Source: Enoplolaimus lenunculus (taxonomy: Eukaryota > Nematoda > Enoplea > Enoplida > Thoracostomopsidae). Taken from it: a stretch of DNA of 64,000 nt. The position numbers were made by a program, and so were the translations under genes. Below are positions 13,541 to 28,300 of this stretch, one piece after another; the stretch's first letter is position 1; every line of letters begins with the position of its first letter. The notes under the pieces are model-generated. The model worked only from the letters and a program-made list of their open reading frames with translations, was not told the DNA's origin and made no database searches. The stretch lies in NCBI GenBank assembly GCA_030248215.1, contig JASANG010002344.1, positions 62,001 to 126,000 of the forward strand. Reading direction: 5' to 3'.

Positions 13541-13645
13541 AAAAGCGTATTCCTAAGCCTAAGCAAAAAATGTAGTCTAGAACGTAAGCCTGGTCCTTTT
13601 ACATGACCACCAGAAACCGGGACGGTCTTAAGAGTAACATGGGCC
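13541..13645. repeat. Fragment of the CCTAAGCCTAAG / GGCCCATGT MITE family
   Basis: It carries the family core (ATTCCTAAGCCTAAG) and the terminal block with CCAGAAACCGGGACGG ending AGTAACATGGGCC, as in the intact copies at 36564 and 61740. The other end was not found. Confidence 0.6.
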
Positions 13646-14538
13646 AGAATTACGATGCATCGCACTTTTTTCTATGAAATTTCAGAAAGCCCCGTGAATA
13701 TATACTTGCACGCCTCAATGTGTTGCGAGAACAATAAAATATCTTTGCCGTTTCCCAAGGATTTCTAGTTTGATTTGGTAATGCTTTCTGAGTCATCGTT
13801 CGGTTCGGTAAAACTTTCCGTGACTACGTCGCTGTTCTTTCAAATTCCAGTGGGGCCGCAATAACTCTAGTTAAAACGGGCTACGAAATATTTCCTGGTT
13901 TTTCAAATGAGAGTCTGTATTTATCATATCAATATACCTATACAATGCAGTTGTTCACGCCGTTGCATTTGTTTATTGCCAATAAACTCGATGCAAGCAA
14001 ACAGTCTTGTTATTTTGCTGTTTCACTGCGGTACACTTATGGCGAGAAAACTTCTTGAACAACGCAACGTGTTGTTTGATTCTTGGCATTAAATTTTTGT
14101 GCCTTAAAACGTATACAATTTGGGCAACCTTCTTCATTTTAATGCTAAAATTGTTTACTTTGAATACAGCGATGTTATTGCAAGAAAAGCTATTTTTGGA
14201 AGTTTGTCTTGATAAAATGAGATTTTGTTTTTAGTTCTTCAAACTGTTAATTGGTAACCAAAATGCAAACGGACTGTAAACATATATACTTAATGGAATT
14301 GGAGAGTATTAAAAGTAACAGAAACGTGCCTTATATATTTTCTGTCTCAATTAAAGATGCAACTCAGATTTATAAGATTTGGAATAATTTTGCTGTCTTG
14401 TTTGCAAATCGAGCTATTTTCCAAGTATTGCCTATTGCCTACCATAAAAACTGAACTTTTGAGAAACAGACCATAACTTTTGACGGAAACGGGCATACGG
14501 TTACACCCTGGTGTATTGCAACGTGCAACTGGAAGTAT
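13646..14538. other. Spacer, no gene seen
   Basis: Short unsupported ORFs only. A stray end fragment (GGTTACACCCTGG) near 14500 belongs to the CAGGG...CCCTG elements. Confidence 0.5.
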
Positions 14539-14897
14539 CAGGGTGCAACCGGAGGTAAAAAATACCGAAGCCAGAGCCGGGGGTCAACGAAACTTGCCGG
14601 AGCCGGAAGTGAGGCGAAATTATGTAGTAAAAATGATGGTTAATTGGTTAATTTTAGCCAATGTCTGCAATATGTTGTTAAGTTGTCTGGTTTTACGTTA
14701 ATTTTCTTAAAAATTTCGAAAATTCTTTTCAAAAATAGTGACAAAAGTAAAGCGAAACACACTAAACAGATAAATTGTGCTAAATTCTGCAAAATTTGTA
14801 CTACCAAAATTGTTGGAACCTCCGGCAAAAATTCTACCGGAGCCGGAGGCCGATTTTCTGCCGGTGCTGCCGGAGGCAGACCTCCGGTTGTACCCTG
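14539..14897. mobile_element. hAT-like MITE, CCGGAG family, about 359 bp
   Basis: It starts CAGGGTGCAACCGGAGG and ends CCTCCGGTTGTACCCTG. The flanks GGAAGTAT and GGAGGTAT match at 7 of 8 bases. CCGGAGCCGGAGG-type blocks sit just inside both ends, and the interior is AT-rich without coding sense. Open frames of 140 and 146 residues cross it on both strands, but they follow the inverted repeats and are not genes. Confidence 0.85.
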
Positions 14898-15344
14898 GGA
14901 GGTATATATTTTGGGCACCGTGAGAAAACCGACCTTCCGCTGGAGTAAAATTGTTGTCGGCAGTTTCAGTAGAGAAAACTTTTGTATATATTTTTTATAC
15001 AACAATTCAGTGTGTTTGTTCATGTCTCTAGGACCATTTTCAAAATTATATATAATTACCAAGATTTCTCAAGTAGACGCATAAAACGAAATTTTGACAA
15101 CGCTTTCCAAATTATTGTTCAAATATAGCAAATCCATCGTTCATACTTAAAACTGCCCATTTTTGTTCACCACCGATTCTCGGTTCGAGTTAAAGCTTTG
15201 CTCAAATTCGACTTCGGTATTTATTACATCCAGTTGCACCCATATGTATAAGCGGTTAACATACAGTTTTTAATTTCAAGATACAATAACACGTGGCAAA
15301 ACTTTTATTTCTACATTAAAACCTAATATCAACAATAATCCACA
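14898..15344. promoter_or_regulatory. Upstream region of the F-box gene, nothing specific seen
   Basis: This holds the sequence just before the F-box ATG. The bases ahead of the start (CCACAATGG) suit translation start. No other element was recognised. Confidence 0.3.
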
Positions 15345-18078
15345 ATGGTGCCAACAACTACACTTGACGCACTTTCAGACAAACTTCTGTTGCGTATATT
15401 GACGTATCTTCCATTCAATGCTCAACTGAGGCTTCGTGCTTGCAACGTCCGGTTTGCGTCACTTGTTATTGAAAATATGACGTTTATAGATGTTGAACGT
15501 GACATCATCGACACGCTTGCTTTGGATCAAAAATTAGCAGTTGTCTCGGATGTGAATGTTGCGAAAAAAGTCGAAGAAATCTTATCGAAGATTGGTGGTA
15601 ATAAACTGCTACCGGTTACTGAATTAAAATGGACGATACCAGCGAAATTGGATGCTGCTAGTGGCAAAGTTATCGGTATGAGAGACCTGAAAGTGTTTTT
15701 AGTGTAACTATTGATTTTTCTATAAAACTGCAAAAGTTTAAACGCCAGGGTGCAACCGTAGGTGAAAAATACCGGAGCCGGAGGTCAACGAAATTTGCCG
15801 GAGCGGAGGCAGACTTCCGGTTGTACCCTGGTAAACGCATATATAGTGAAAATAACGGAAACCGATAGTGATCAAAATAACGGAGCAGAAAGTGTACAAA
15901 AGCGTAATAATTTCAAAGAAATTTTATTTTTAACCAATGCAATTGAGGGATGCAAATGTTCACCTATAAGGGAAATTTTATAGAAAAAATAGCAAATGCA
16001 TAGAAAAAATTATAAAATTGTGGATACATTTTGTTATATATAAATATAAATAAATATAGGACAGGTATATCTTGGTTTCAAATCGAACAATAAAACCGAA
16101 ACGGACACAGATTTTTAAAGAAACGGATATCCGTTTACAGTTATACCAACTAACTATTTTAAGCTTTGCTATATTCAGAAAACTATCCGTAAAGGCAAAC
16201 CCAAGGGGGCCCCGGCGAGGTCCCCGCAAAAGGAAGCCAAACCAACATTTTCTGCTAAGGTTTAGCTATAAAATAGCGTCTGACTTCCCATTCTCTTCGC
16301 TCGAGTTTATCCACTATACGCGGTCCTTGTTTCAGAAATTTCTATACCCAACACTGCGTTGCCAGAAATTTTGCGGACCCTTTATCAGAAATCGGTTTGG
16401 GCGGTGTTTCGACAGTGCACAGACCACCAGACCTGCATAAATCATGCTTGATTGAAGAATGCTTTTCGATAGACGTGATAAATGTTTACTTTCAGGATCA
16501 ATATTTTCAAACCTAACTCATCTAATTCTGCCGCAAACAACACCTGCTTTTTGGAACGAGCTTAGCAAATCACCACATTTTACGTCACTCGCGCAAAAGT
16601 TGACCGGAATCACAGCGAAAACAGTTCCGGTATCGATGATAACACAGCTGGATCATTTAGCAACGCTTAACGCATGTTTAATCACAGATGAAACCGAAGC
16701 CGAACCAACGTTGCCTGGCGAAGCGACACTGCAATCAATTGCTATATCACATGCAACAATAGAACGCATGCAATTGATGCAATTAATTGCAGAAATAGAA
16801 CAAGATGTTATATTTGATATTTTCAATTTAATGAAATTAATATTTTCAAATACAGCTGGTGAAATGTCAAACAAGTCAACTACTGACGGCTTACAATTGC
16901 CAAATGTCCGCCGGGTTCGCCTACGGTTTAGTGTGGCACACTATTGTCGCACATATGACACCGTGCTTAATGCGTGCGTAAGAATGTTTCCTGCTATTAA
17001 CCAGCTCGAACTCGACGGTCTAATATTAGCTGATATTGGTAGTTTAGAAAGCTTGGCGACAAATTTGACTCATTTACAAATGCGCGAATGTGAATTCAAC
17101 CATTCAAATCCGAGTCAGGAGCTTGAATTTTGTCAGGCAACGAGAAACGAAGCAGGCCTTGGGGAACTGGTCAACTTGGCATCGTTTGCGCTGATATGCG
17201 AACCGCCGAGTCCCGAAAATTTATGCACCGCTCAATCTTTGAGTCCTGTTACAAAATTTGAATTTTTGAAAAATTACGAACATTTGCGTAAAATTAATGT
17301 ATCAAATTGTCCAGTATTTGGTGTTAGTGCATTAGCAACTTTGTGTAATGTTAACAATAGCGGACTGAAAATATTAATTATTAATAATACACCGGCAGTT
17401 TGTGACGAAGGTACAGTGCTCATTGCTCAAAAAAGTCAAACTGGACAATGGTCACTGATAGAACTGGGGATTGCAGGTGGGTGCGAACGAGAAATCTACG
17501 CTACACCTCCTGTTCTCGAAACCAGCAGTAAACGTAGCAGTATTTCTTCGGCCAGCGAAAAGCTTGTCGCTCAAATTGAAAAAGTTTCCGCCGAAAATTC
17601 AGAAGTTACTCCAAAAAGCGCAACCAAAACAGTTGGAACTAACAAAGGTTCAGAACATTCGGTACCTGGAATTTCAAACAAATCCGTTAGTTTAATTCTA
17701 GCTGCATGTGAATCTCTACAACGTCTTGATTTAAGCAGCAATTCTGCGCTTGACAATCGCGTTTTTAATCAAATATTAGCTGCAAAAAGTCGTGTTCTAA
17801 TGTTCGTGAACTTGCAAGGAACTCAGATATCTGCCGGCGGACTGCAAACCTTTATTGTGGATCGAAAAAAGAAGGTGGTTGAAGATGAAACAAAACCGCT
17901 AGTATCAAAAGAGCTAGGGATACCCACAATTGATATGCCATTGCCGTTGTTGCGGCTATTTATCGATGCAGTGGCCTATCCGAAAGAAGATAGTCAATTT
18001 GCGTTGAACTCAAGACAAGCGCGGCTCAGCCTACCACAGAAGCAGTATCGCGAATGGGGGGTTTCACGTGTTGTTTGA
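15345..18078 (+). CDS. F-box and leucine-rich-repeat protein
   Basis: Likely substrate receptor of an SCF (Skp1-cullin-F-box) ubiquitin ligase. Two exons, 15345-15675 and 16496-18078, join in phase 1 (donor GTATGA, acceptor TTTCAG) to give 637 residues. Residues about 7-50 look like an F-box: LSDKLLLRILTYLPF, then LRLRACNVRFASLV. The rest holds scattered leucine-rich units, such as FSNLTHLILPQ, INQLELDGLILADI, LRKINVSNCPVFG, LKILIINNTPAVCDEG, LQRLDLSSNSALDN and LMFVNLQGTQIS, as in FBXL proteins. A Ser/Lys-rich insert (roughly residues 350-410) interrupts the repeats. The 820-bp intron contains an 85-bp MITE remnant. It is convergent with eIF3c downstream. I cannot name the orthologue. The stop at 18076 is simple and I see no donor overlapping it. 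Confidence 0.85.
15746..15830. mobile_element. 85-bp deletion remnant of a CCGGAG-family MITE
   Basis: It starts CAGGGTGCAACCG and ends GGTTGTACCCTG, with flanks TTAAACGC and GTAAACGC (7/8). Only the two ends remain. It lies in the single intron of the F-box gene. Confidence 0.8.
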
Positions 18079-19395
18079 CTCGTTTAGCGGTCGTATTTGC
18101 AACCGGCCCGCTGCTAGCTTAACATGCCAGGGTACTCAAACAAGCATTTCACGACGTACAAGTGAGGTTGAACGTTTTATGGGGAGGGGTCAAAATTTTG
18201 CATTGAACGAAACCTCCACGCCAAAGTCTGGCAACTACCCAGTTTTGTTAGTTTAGTGTCTGCAACGCGCCCCAATATTTATCGGCACAAATGTTCTGTT
18301 ATAAGGAATTTTAAAAGCGAGCGTTGCTCTTGCGCTAGAGGTACATATTAAAATTGGGTCATTAAAATGTGTTGTGAAGTTTATATATAGTCTCAGTTGA
18401 AACCCGTAACCAGAGGGAACAAATGAGTACTTAGTCTCTCAAAAAGTTTGAAGCCCGCTAGAAAAATTTGAACCATACTTGGAAGTCGTTTAAAAATTTC
18501 AATCTCGCTTGAGTCGTTTAAAAATTTGCAGGTCACCCTCGAAGTTTTTGGTCCCGAAGAACGTTGTTTGCGCGGATCTGTTTCATTTTAATCTGTTTTA
18601 TTTTAAGTTTCGTTTTATTTAGTATTTCTTTTAAATTTTGTGAAGAAAATGACTACTAGACTTAGACAAAGGGGTCAATGTAAAGAACAGGGGCGAAACA
18701 GTAAGCATATTCCTAAGCCTAAGCGTAAGAATGAGTTTATTTCTAAACAGCGAAGCAAAAAAATTCGTCTAAAGCTTAAGCTTATTCTATTATAGTCCCA
18801 CAGAAAAACATTACGCCCCTGATCTTTACATGGGCCGGCAAAGGCAAGTCTATTTCGTAATCTTGTTTATGGGGAAAAGTGTATACAAGAGCCGTGGCTG
18901 CTTGTTTACAATAGCTGAACAATATTCACATATCTAACGCTACTTTGTAACTCTCTCAAACTAAAAAACCAAAATAACTTTAATGACCAAACTAAATAAA
19001 ACAGAACAGCAGCAACAACGCAACATCAATTACAAAATTTAATACATTATATAACATCTTAACTATAAACCTTGTAAATGTAACTCTAAGGGTTGTACTG
19101 TTCGTCACTCGTACGACGCCGTCCGCCATCAAAAGTATGTGCTACCCTAACACGGTACATATAATTTGCAAAGTTGTAACAATATCAGAAGTTTATTTTC
19201 TGTAACCTTATAGGAAGACACCTATGCCGCCAAACACAGCTACTAATCCCTGTAATATAAATAAAGGCAACGAAACATTGCCGCACTGCAATCTTTTCGC
19301 AATTTACCATCGGTGTAAATGGAAAACTAAGTCTCCAAAGCTCAAATATTGCAAAACAAAATAAAAGTTTATGAAATCATTGATTTCAGATGCAG
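18079..19395. other. Convergent spacer between the F-box and eIF3c genes
   Basis: This must contain the 3' UTRs of both genes. Apart from the element at 18673-18836 I see no feature; no gene is supported. Confidence 0.4.
18673..18836. mobile_element. GGCCCATGT-type MITE copy
   Basis: The left end GGTCAATGTAAAG and right end CTTTACATGGGCC are complements with one change, and the inner arms AACAGGGGCG and CGCCCCTGAT also pair. Flanks GACAAAGG and GGCAAAGG match 7/8. The core has the family motif ATTCCTAAGCCTAAGCG. Confidence 0.75.
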
Positions 19396-22300
19396 TTAAT
19401 ACCAAACGCGCTGCTGTTGTTGCTGTTGATAGTTTTGTCGTCTGTCACCTAAAACAAAACTGAGCATATAAAAATTTATGTATATAGGAAATACGATGCT
19501 CAGCATATGTTAACGTTTCTAAGTTATAAGGTCAGTTAAATTTAAACTTGGTGAACAACAATCATGTTAAAGATTTAATATACCAGCAGTAAAGTACATT
19601 ATGAGAGTTGCACATACGTGCAATTGTGTTAACTAGTTATACTTAAAAGCGGAAACACAAGAAACATGGGTCTGTCTCTCAACCCCACTCCCTGCTACGC
19701 CCTTGAATGTTACCTCCAAGCTTCGAAATAGCAAATTTACCAAAAGATTTGCTAAAAACAAAAAAATTGTGAAAATCATCAAGCGTAAAGTAATACAAAG
19801 CTTATAACAATCAACGAAAACATCAGTTACCTTGGCCTCCTCCTCGTTGCCCAGGTCTGTTATCTTGCGTTTGCTGTTGTCTTTGTTGAAACCAGTTCCC
19901 ACCAGGGCGATACGCAAAGTTTTGTCCTGACACAAAAAGAAAAACAACTACATACACATATCAGACTGCGAGAAATAAGCGCATACATAAAACAAACACC
20001 ATAGTTAATATTACCACATAACAACCAATACATAAACAATAAATCATTTTTCGACAACATAAGTGATCTCCGAACTACAGTTCATTAATCATTTTGAATC
20101 CAATTTCACATAAACATAAAGGAAACACATCAGGATTCCATGAACTGCTAGCGAATGGGGGGCAATACCACACTACTGGAAGGAAAACGATCAGAATACG
20201 AAATGCTGGGGAAGATAAGTTATTTTTGTACCTTAAAATTCGTGTTTTCATGCTTTGCGCACTTGCTAGGTACGTATCTAGCAGGGCTACGGTTTAGGTA
20301 TATTGTTTGCAGGAGGCTACGAAAAAAACTGGGGAGATCAACTTGGTGGAGCTCGAATATAAGTGCGGTCACCCCTCTCCCCACTTTAAAAACCCCAGTG
20401 CAGAATTCGGTTTGTGTTGCAGTTGCGAATTTTGTTTTTAGTTTTGAAAAATCTATTGAAAACATGATTTATCAAAACAATCGTTTGTCGCTAGAGAAAA
20501 TTCAGCGAATACCAATGCTTTAAACAATTCCCACAATCAAAGCACACAATGGTTAGACACTTGAAACTGAATCGGTATGCAATCGAGATACTACTCGTCT
20601 CTCAGCTGCGAAATTGCCCATATTTGGAATTATCATCACCGTCCGCCTGAATGCAATTTTACAAAGCTGAAGCCCGAATTGACGCCCCTTATACATCATC
20701 TTACCTGCGCGCGGATCAACAATAGACTCGTTATTATCGGCGAGTGAATTGATTTTTTCCGTCAGTTGCAGTGACAGCGTTTGCAACCGCGATGGCTCAA
20801 CACGATGCATTATAACACATTGTGCCGGTTCGTCTAACGTTGCCGCGAGTTCTTCGTTAATAATCATTTTGCTGAAATAATAGCAAACATTGCAGTCACC
20901 AGCGATTCGTTAGTACTGGTTAACTCACACTCCAATTCATTAGTTGTAATACCTTAATACCGTTGTTAGCCCGTACTGAGATTGGAAACAACACAGAATA
21001 TCACGGTCGGCCGTAACCGACTTGCACACCTAAACAGCAACATGATAAACTGGAATCTAAACTCTTGCAAAAAATTTATTTAGTGTTGCGTATGCAGTGA
21101 CAATTTTATACGACATAAAAACAGCTCGCATAACGAAATTTTATTGACATCAAATAAATGCTGACAAAAACATAATCAAGTCAACCAGCTGGTTGATCCA
21201 AAAATAAGCATTTACACAATCAGGTCGTAAAAAGCACTAAACGTACAAAAGTTCCAATCTAGGTTTGTAATTACTAAACCAGAATCTGCTAAACCGAAAC
21301 TGGAAGTTATAGCTACAATATTGCGCTACACATCATTTACCGGTTGCACTAATATAACGATCCACGTAATTCGAATAAAAACTCAGTTTTCGCTGGCCAC
21401 TGAATTTTAGCCATTTTCTAATAATTCTTACCTGACCAACGCTTGCACTGCCTCGGAATCCATATCGAACATCGTTGACAAATTAGAATACGCAATTGAA
21501 TCGTAAACAGCTGAATACGTCAACAAATAAGTCCGCAGTGATTCTTCTTGAATACGTTTAATCAACATTTCACGGACAGCGTCGGGGCGATGGAACAGAT
21601 TCCATACCTGACAACACGACTTGTATTCTCAAATATATGTAGCAAGCACATATCACCAGTTACTAGTTAGCAATAGATTTTTAAATAAGCGAACTGCTGC
21701 AGCCCATGTAAAAGCAACGCAATGCAAAAAATGTGCCAAATTTTGAACCTCTCGATTGGTTGGTTCAATATAGAACCTATTACAAACTGGGCGATAGGCG
21801 CTACATACATTTGCGAATATAAGCCAAGATCAATATTGTCAACTCTATACAGCAAAAGCTATCACAGCATAATGGCATCAGAAGTTTGACAAATGTAAGT
21901 TTTCAAGCATCTACGAAATGTTAGCTTATGCGAAAACACCGTACGATGAGCTACTGACATTTATTAAAATTAGTGTGTCTATTAAAACTGACTATTAATA
22001 TTTTAATACTTCAAAAACAAATACAACAACATGTAGAGCCGTTAACGAAAATATTGCTGCTTCTAATATTAACCATAATCCAGTATCAAATCCAAATGGC
22101 TTACCTTGGCGTTCATTTTATCATTGACCATATAATTTCTGCACGCATTCCAGTCGCCACTAAGTAAAGCACGCGCAGCTGCAACCACATGCTCTCTGGT
22201 ATTCTCTGGTGGACCTCGTAAACTCAACCGTTCAGACAGCTTCAACTGATAATGAAATGAACGGCTAATCAAACGACGACGGACTTCAAACTCTTTAGCT

Positions 22301-25300
22301 AAAATTAAACCTTGTTTAGTAGTATATTATCAATTTTGGACAGTGCATTAATACGCGTAGCAATGTTGGAATAGGTGTTATTCCATTTCTCGAAACATTT
22401 GTAAAGTTTTTAAAGGTAAGGGGAACCCTTATAAATATTTCGCAAGCAAACAAATTGCATCTATATAGAGATTTTTCACAGTGCCGGTTCGGATTCGGCA
22501 AAGTCTGAATATGCTCTGAATCGGTGAAATCGCAGGTTCGGTACAACCCTGAAACACCAAGTGCAAATATCTCAGTATTTGGTGTCAATAAAGGCGGTAA
22601 ACCTCAATATACAAAGAGAATATACTCACATGCCATTTGTGGAATTTCAAGCAACATCGCCGCCACTAAATAGACACATTCAAGTAATTCTAGATTGATA
22701 TGCATATGATACGGAACTTGGCGCTGTTTTTCAAGTTTTTCTTGCTCCACAGTGCGATCTTGCTGATTTCTCATTGACAACCCCTAAACATAAATTTTAA
22801 CTGCATCATAGTTTTTTCGGATAACTTTCGTACTTTTGGATGTCCGGTGGCACTCAGAAACTGGAATTAACAGTTTTTTGCCAACACACAAACTGTCGAA
22901 AAACGTTTTAAACAAGCGACTAAACAAATAGCACATGTATTATTCAAAAACGTATCAAAATTAAACACTCTTTCTATTTATTATTTACCCTACTTTGATG
23001 CTAGTCGACGAACACAAATGGCAATAAAATGACTGCAATGCCAGTAAGTTATTGATGACAAATATACGGATAACCAATCCTAACGAATAATTTCCAGATA
23101 AAAAAATTTTTTACATTCGCGTGAGTAGGAAGTGCTATACTTAAACGAACTTCAAAAACTTCAACCAAAATAAACTAACTTGAGCCAGTAGTTCACGGGC
23201 CTTGCCGCCATTTTGAATATCGCTAAGCGCATTATGAGCTTCGCGAACGTATCCGTGCCGAAACGCACACAACCCAACTTGGCAAATCGCACGATTGTAC
23301 AGTATCTAGAAAAGCACAATCAAAATTATTGTTCGAAAGACTAAAGTTTACGTTTCAATCGGCTTACAGGTTGTAGTCAAAGCGTTGTTTCGTTACAACA
23401 TGCGAAGACCACGCATCATGATCAAAATGCATCAGTCGCAACATGTAAAACAATAGTTGGCTCAATGCGTATAGACCAAAACTCGACAACAGGTCTTAAT
23501 TCCTACTTTCTCTACGAAAAATTATATATATACACTTTTCCTTTGCCCATATTCTTAACTGTATGAATCGTCTCTCAGGCTTACAATTTAGCGCAATCTA
23601 TTTGTAATGTATACATGCTCATTTATTACAGTGCACTTGTTCGAAAATAAATTACTGTCTCGAGATATCTGCAACACACATATAATAACATACTTTCTAA
23701 ACACCACCCTCGCAGTAAAATAAATCACCACTTTGACCTCCGAAGTATTAAAATCCTCTCATGCCGTCTGCTCAAAACCTCCTCGACTTACCTGTGTCGA
23801 AATATCTGAATGATCGATGGTGGGCTGTAAATGACTCATCAACATTAAATCCCGGCTTTCGTGCCATTTTTCATGCAACGCCAAATGATAAATATGACAA
23901 AGCATTGCACGAGCACGCAACCGCCGTGTTGTATCGTTCGCGTATATGTATTTGCACATTGTTTCCATTTGCTTTGCGCTGTTTGTTAATTGTTCATGTT
24001 CAGATTTTGACTGTTCGTCTGTTGTACTTCTGCGAGATGAGCTCAGTGTACCAGGACTCACAGTATCTCCTTCAAGTGACGCAGGATCAAACTATAATCA
24101 AAATTATGCTACAATGCACCTTCCACAATATCATGTGCACAACAAGGAACTTGGGTTAGCGGTGGTTGACTTCCTCAAAAAGTTGTCTTGTGCACGCGTG
24201 ATATTGTAGAAGTAATATTTGACACAACCAACCTTATATGAAGTAAACCCAAAAGAAGCTGAATATAGGTGCAGTTATTTGACTTCGTTGCTGTTCAAAA
24301 ATATGAGACCAAATTTTGACTTTGAAGTCACCGAGCCCAAACAAGGGAGCGACCGTATACCAAAACATGACCAGAGCTGGATACTACCATTTCCCATCGG
24401 AGCCTAATACCGCAGTCGGATATCAAGTTTATATTTCAGCAGACAGTTATTTCATGGCGCTCAACTGCGGTCTAATAGGTTCAACATTACTATCTGAAAG
24501 TATCACTTGTAATTTTGCGATGACCAATGTATGTGCATACCTTGTAATATAAATGTTCAATCTGTCGCATGTACAACCGACATATTTCATTCTCCGGCGC
24601 ATTGCGTTTTACAAATACATGTTGCAGTTCTTCAGTTAACACTGTGAAATCCTTTTCACTTTTCAGTCTAAAATTGTACAACAGCAACTCAAGGGCGAAG
24701 CCAGGAAGATTTGGGGTGAAACACTTCTTCGGCATTTTCATACAGTGTTTTTTCGAAACATTTCTTTTTGATGTGACCAGAATACCTATTTGCAATTTTT
24801 ACAGAACGTTACCTCACAGCCAAAATCTTGACTACACCCATGCAATAGCTACATAGTTAAAGTTGTATCAAAATAACAAACAATCCCTATTTTTCTTTCC
24901 AACCACGTTGATGTTGACATACACGCTTGAAAGTTTATAATCCTAATGTTTCGTTATACACCGGTAAAAATTCATAATATACATTCGAACCTACAACACC
25001 TCTTATTCAAGCTACGAGTAACGTACAAGCACTTATGAGTAAGAGCTTGCGAAGCACTTATGAGCAAGAGTTTGCGTATGCTATCGAAACACGTGACCAA
25101 TGTTTTAGGAAAAGGATCTCACTTTTCAACATAATCAGTACTATGACAATCTTCAACTTGTAGAATTTTTGTAAATTCATCGTCCAAACGTTCAAACATT
25201 GACAAAACGCAGCCTTTAACAGCGTAGGTACCACTTGCTTTCTGAAATAGCACCAGTAATAAAATATACCGCAAAACTACAAAGAATAATAGACACTAAA

Positions 25301-28300
25301 TAATCAGATCTTTAAATCTATCAAAAGTTCAATTACATTCCGTTTTATACCTCTTTGTTAACGAACTTCGAGAAACAATATCTGACCAGTATAAAAGTTA
25401 AATACTATCTAAAGTAACAATACCTAAAAGCATTGTACAATTGCGTTTTGGGGTCGTATTTTAAACTGGGCGTCGCAGCTTTCGTTTGTTAACAGGAATT
25501 GAATCTCTTTGTAGGAACCGGAACAGGAACCAAAATTTGAAATAATTTTCGTCACTGAATTACAGTTGGACATTTTAGAAAATTGCCAAACAAATTGTTT
25601 AAGTGAATTTTCAGTTATTTCGCATTGAAATTCTGCGAAAACACATCAGAGTCAGTTTATTTACAAAACTGAACTAATTGCAAAACAGCCATTTTAAATA
25701 ACCAATTTTTAAAGACAAAGTTTCCAGTATTTAATTGATTATGAGTAATTTGTCCAAAACCGTACAAATTACGATTCCTGCATCTTTTAATGCAGAAACA
25801 GAAACCGGAACACGAACAGGAATTGAATTTTTGCACATGTTTCAAGACCAAGAATACAAAATTTGGCAATTCAAAACAAACCGAATTCTAGCACCGGGGG
25901 TTTTCCTCGTGAGGTAACGGGGTGACCTCATACACATTCGAGCTCCATCTTCACCCGAACCCTCTTCTAGTCCACCGCTCATACTTTTTCATAGCTCCCA
26001 ACAAACTAACAAATATTACAATTTCTAGATTTTTAAAAAGGGTTAGTAAACAGCATTTTTTTCTGCCTATATGTACTAGATAAGATCGAATTTTAAGGTG
26101 CATTAATTTACTTATCGTCCCTTCTCATCTCCTCCCCATTGCTAGGAGGGGGGCCTGCCCACTCACTCGACAGCGGCCTTGGGAAAACCCTGAGAACCAT
26201 GGCTATCTACCAAGCGCACTGTCAAATAATAGTCCAATTCATAGCCAAATTACCGCCAAATCTTCTTGATCTTCAGCAATGCTATCACTGCATGCAATGT
26301 CCAAATTTGCGTCAAGCATCGCAACAATTGCACGAATTTTTTCAAGCGCTCTAAAACAAAAATCATTAAATTAAATCGCCAACCTGCTGAACAATCTCAA
26401 TCCTACCACATTATACCCGCTTTGCATTAAATATGAAATGTTAGTCTGCACATTACACACATTAGGTAAAACTTATAACACAAACGCTACAAATGCTTTC
26501 TTCACGACACTAAATTGGGACTTTGTACCAGCAATTTAGCGAATTGCTGTCAAAAGTGCCACATCTTTTTGTAGCCAATCATCCCTCAACAACGATATTT
26601 TAAAATTCCGACTCCGTACAAGATTAAAAACTAATCACAATGACATATACACACACTGTTTACCTTATCCAAGTATTGTAATTCATACAGTCGTTTATTT
26701 TTGGATTGTAATCAAACAAACTGGCACAAATTGCAAAATCAATTTTGAGCAGCACCGCTGGGCCGAGAGCATTCGCTTCTGCGATATTATGCAAATCTTG
26801 CAATAAATCGATCTAAAAATAATAAAAGCATTAATATGAGCAAAAAATTCCTAAAAATAGACTATTAATTATCATCACTGGTTGCTAGATACTAAGCTTT
26901 ACAAGTTAGTCATTGATATGCGGCAGCAAGCAAGTGTTACTGGATAATAGCTAAACGCTACATGATTAATTAAACATAAAAAAAGCCCATATTATCAATT
27001 TCATATGATACCTGTTCTTTGCGGTCGGTTCCTTTCTTTCCCCGAGCAGCTAAAATTTCGGCTAATTTTTTCGCCACTGCCTCGACGGTAATTTCAGCGT
27101 CTTTGTCAAATAACTGCGGTCGTTCCTGTTAAAAACATCATTTCTCTTAACACTGCATTTTCAGCCATTTTGGTTTAATGGTAGTGGCTATAATTGCTAA
27201 ACAACATCATTCCGCAATTTGTCTTGTACAGTACTCTTAAAAACAGCGGACGAATCCTTAAATTTGCATAACGTACAACACTAGTTTGTTATAAGTTTTT
27301 GGATAAACGAATTGCCACAACTGCGAACTTTTAATTTCAACTGTTCTACTGTACTTAACTTGCTAGGTCCCACCGATGCCTTACCGTTCTCGCACCCCGC
27401 TCAACTTGTTCCCATTCGCCTTCATGTTCATCTTCGATTTCTCGTTTTGCTTTTTTCCGTCGCGCTGCCAATCGCCGTTGTTTTTCTTCGCGCTTCGCTT
27501 CTTTCTCTGCATCTTTCTCAGACGGACCTCTGAAATCCAAGCTGTGTAAGGTATGCATATAATATGCATAAAGAGAAATGCTCTATGCACAAACAAAAGC
27601 TAACAGAAACTTACACAAATGAGCACAACTAGAAAGCAAAAGCTATTAACGCAGTAATGTTAACACAAAGGAATTTTCGCAATAATCTACCCATAGCCAT
27701 CACGAACAAGTGTAGCACCTATTACCAGTTAGCAATAAATGTTCGACCAAGCGAACGTTGATGATGCTGAATCCGAAATTTTGCATAGGTACCGGATAAA
27801 CTTAATTGAAAATATACACTATATTTTTTATTTTAAGATTTGTCATTTGAAAAGCTACATGACCTTTCATCAACTGATTGCAAGTGCTACACACATTTAA
27901 GAATATGGGCTCATGGCAGTGTACAGATACCCACGTATCCTTACAACAGCCGCTTTGCAGAAAAATATTTAAGCATGCTTATTTTCAATTAGTGATGATT
28001 TCATATTTTGCTCATCCCACCTGGTCAAGCATATGAAATATTCATATACATAACAAGTACGTTCAGTTAACAACTATGCTCCGATGACTCACAAAAATTA
28101 TAGTGACCTGTCGAACGCAAACGTTATATGTGACATTCTATATCACATAAAAAGTTATCAAATTTTGTCTTTAAGATAAATTACTGATAGTGGTTGCAAT
28201 ATTACTATAGTTCACAAACTTTTAATTTTTTTTACCGAAATTACTATTGCGCTTACTTCTTCAAAAAATACTGTCGCAATTTTTCCATATCTTTCATTTC

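Noticed and set aside
14640-15084. Overlapping 140- and 146-residue open frames on opposite strands
   Set aside because: They run through a MITE with inverted CCGGAG ends; the residues mirror the repeat and resemble no protein.
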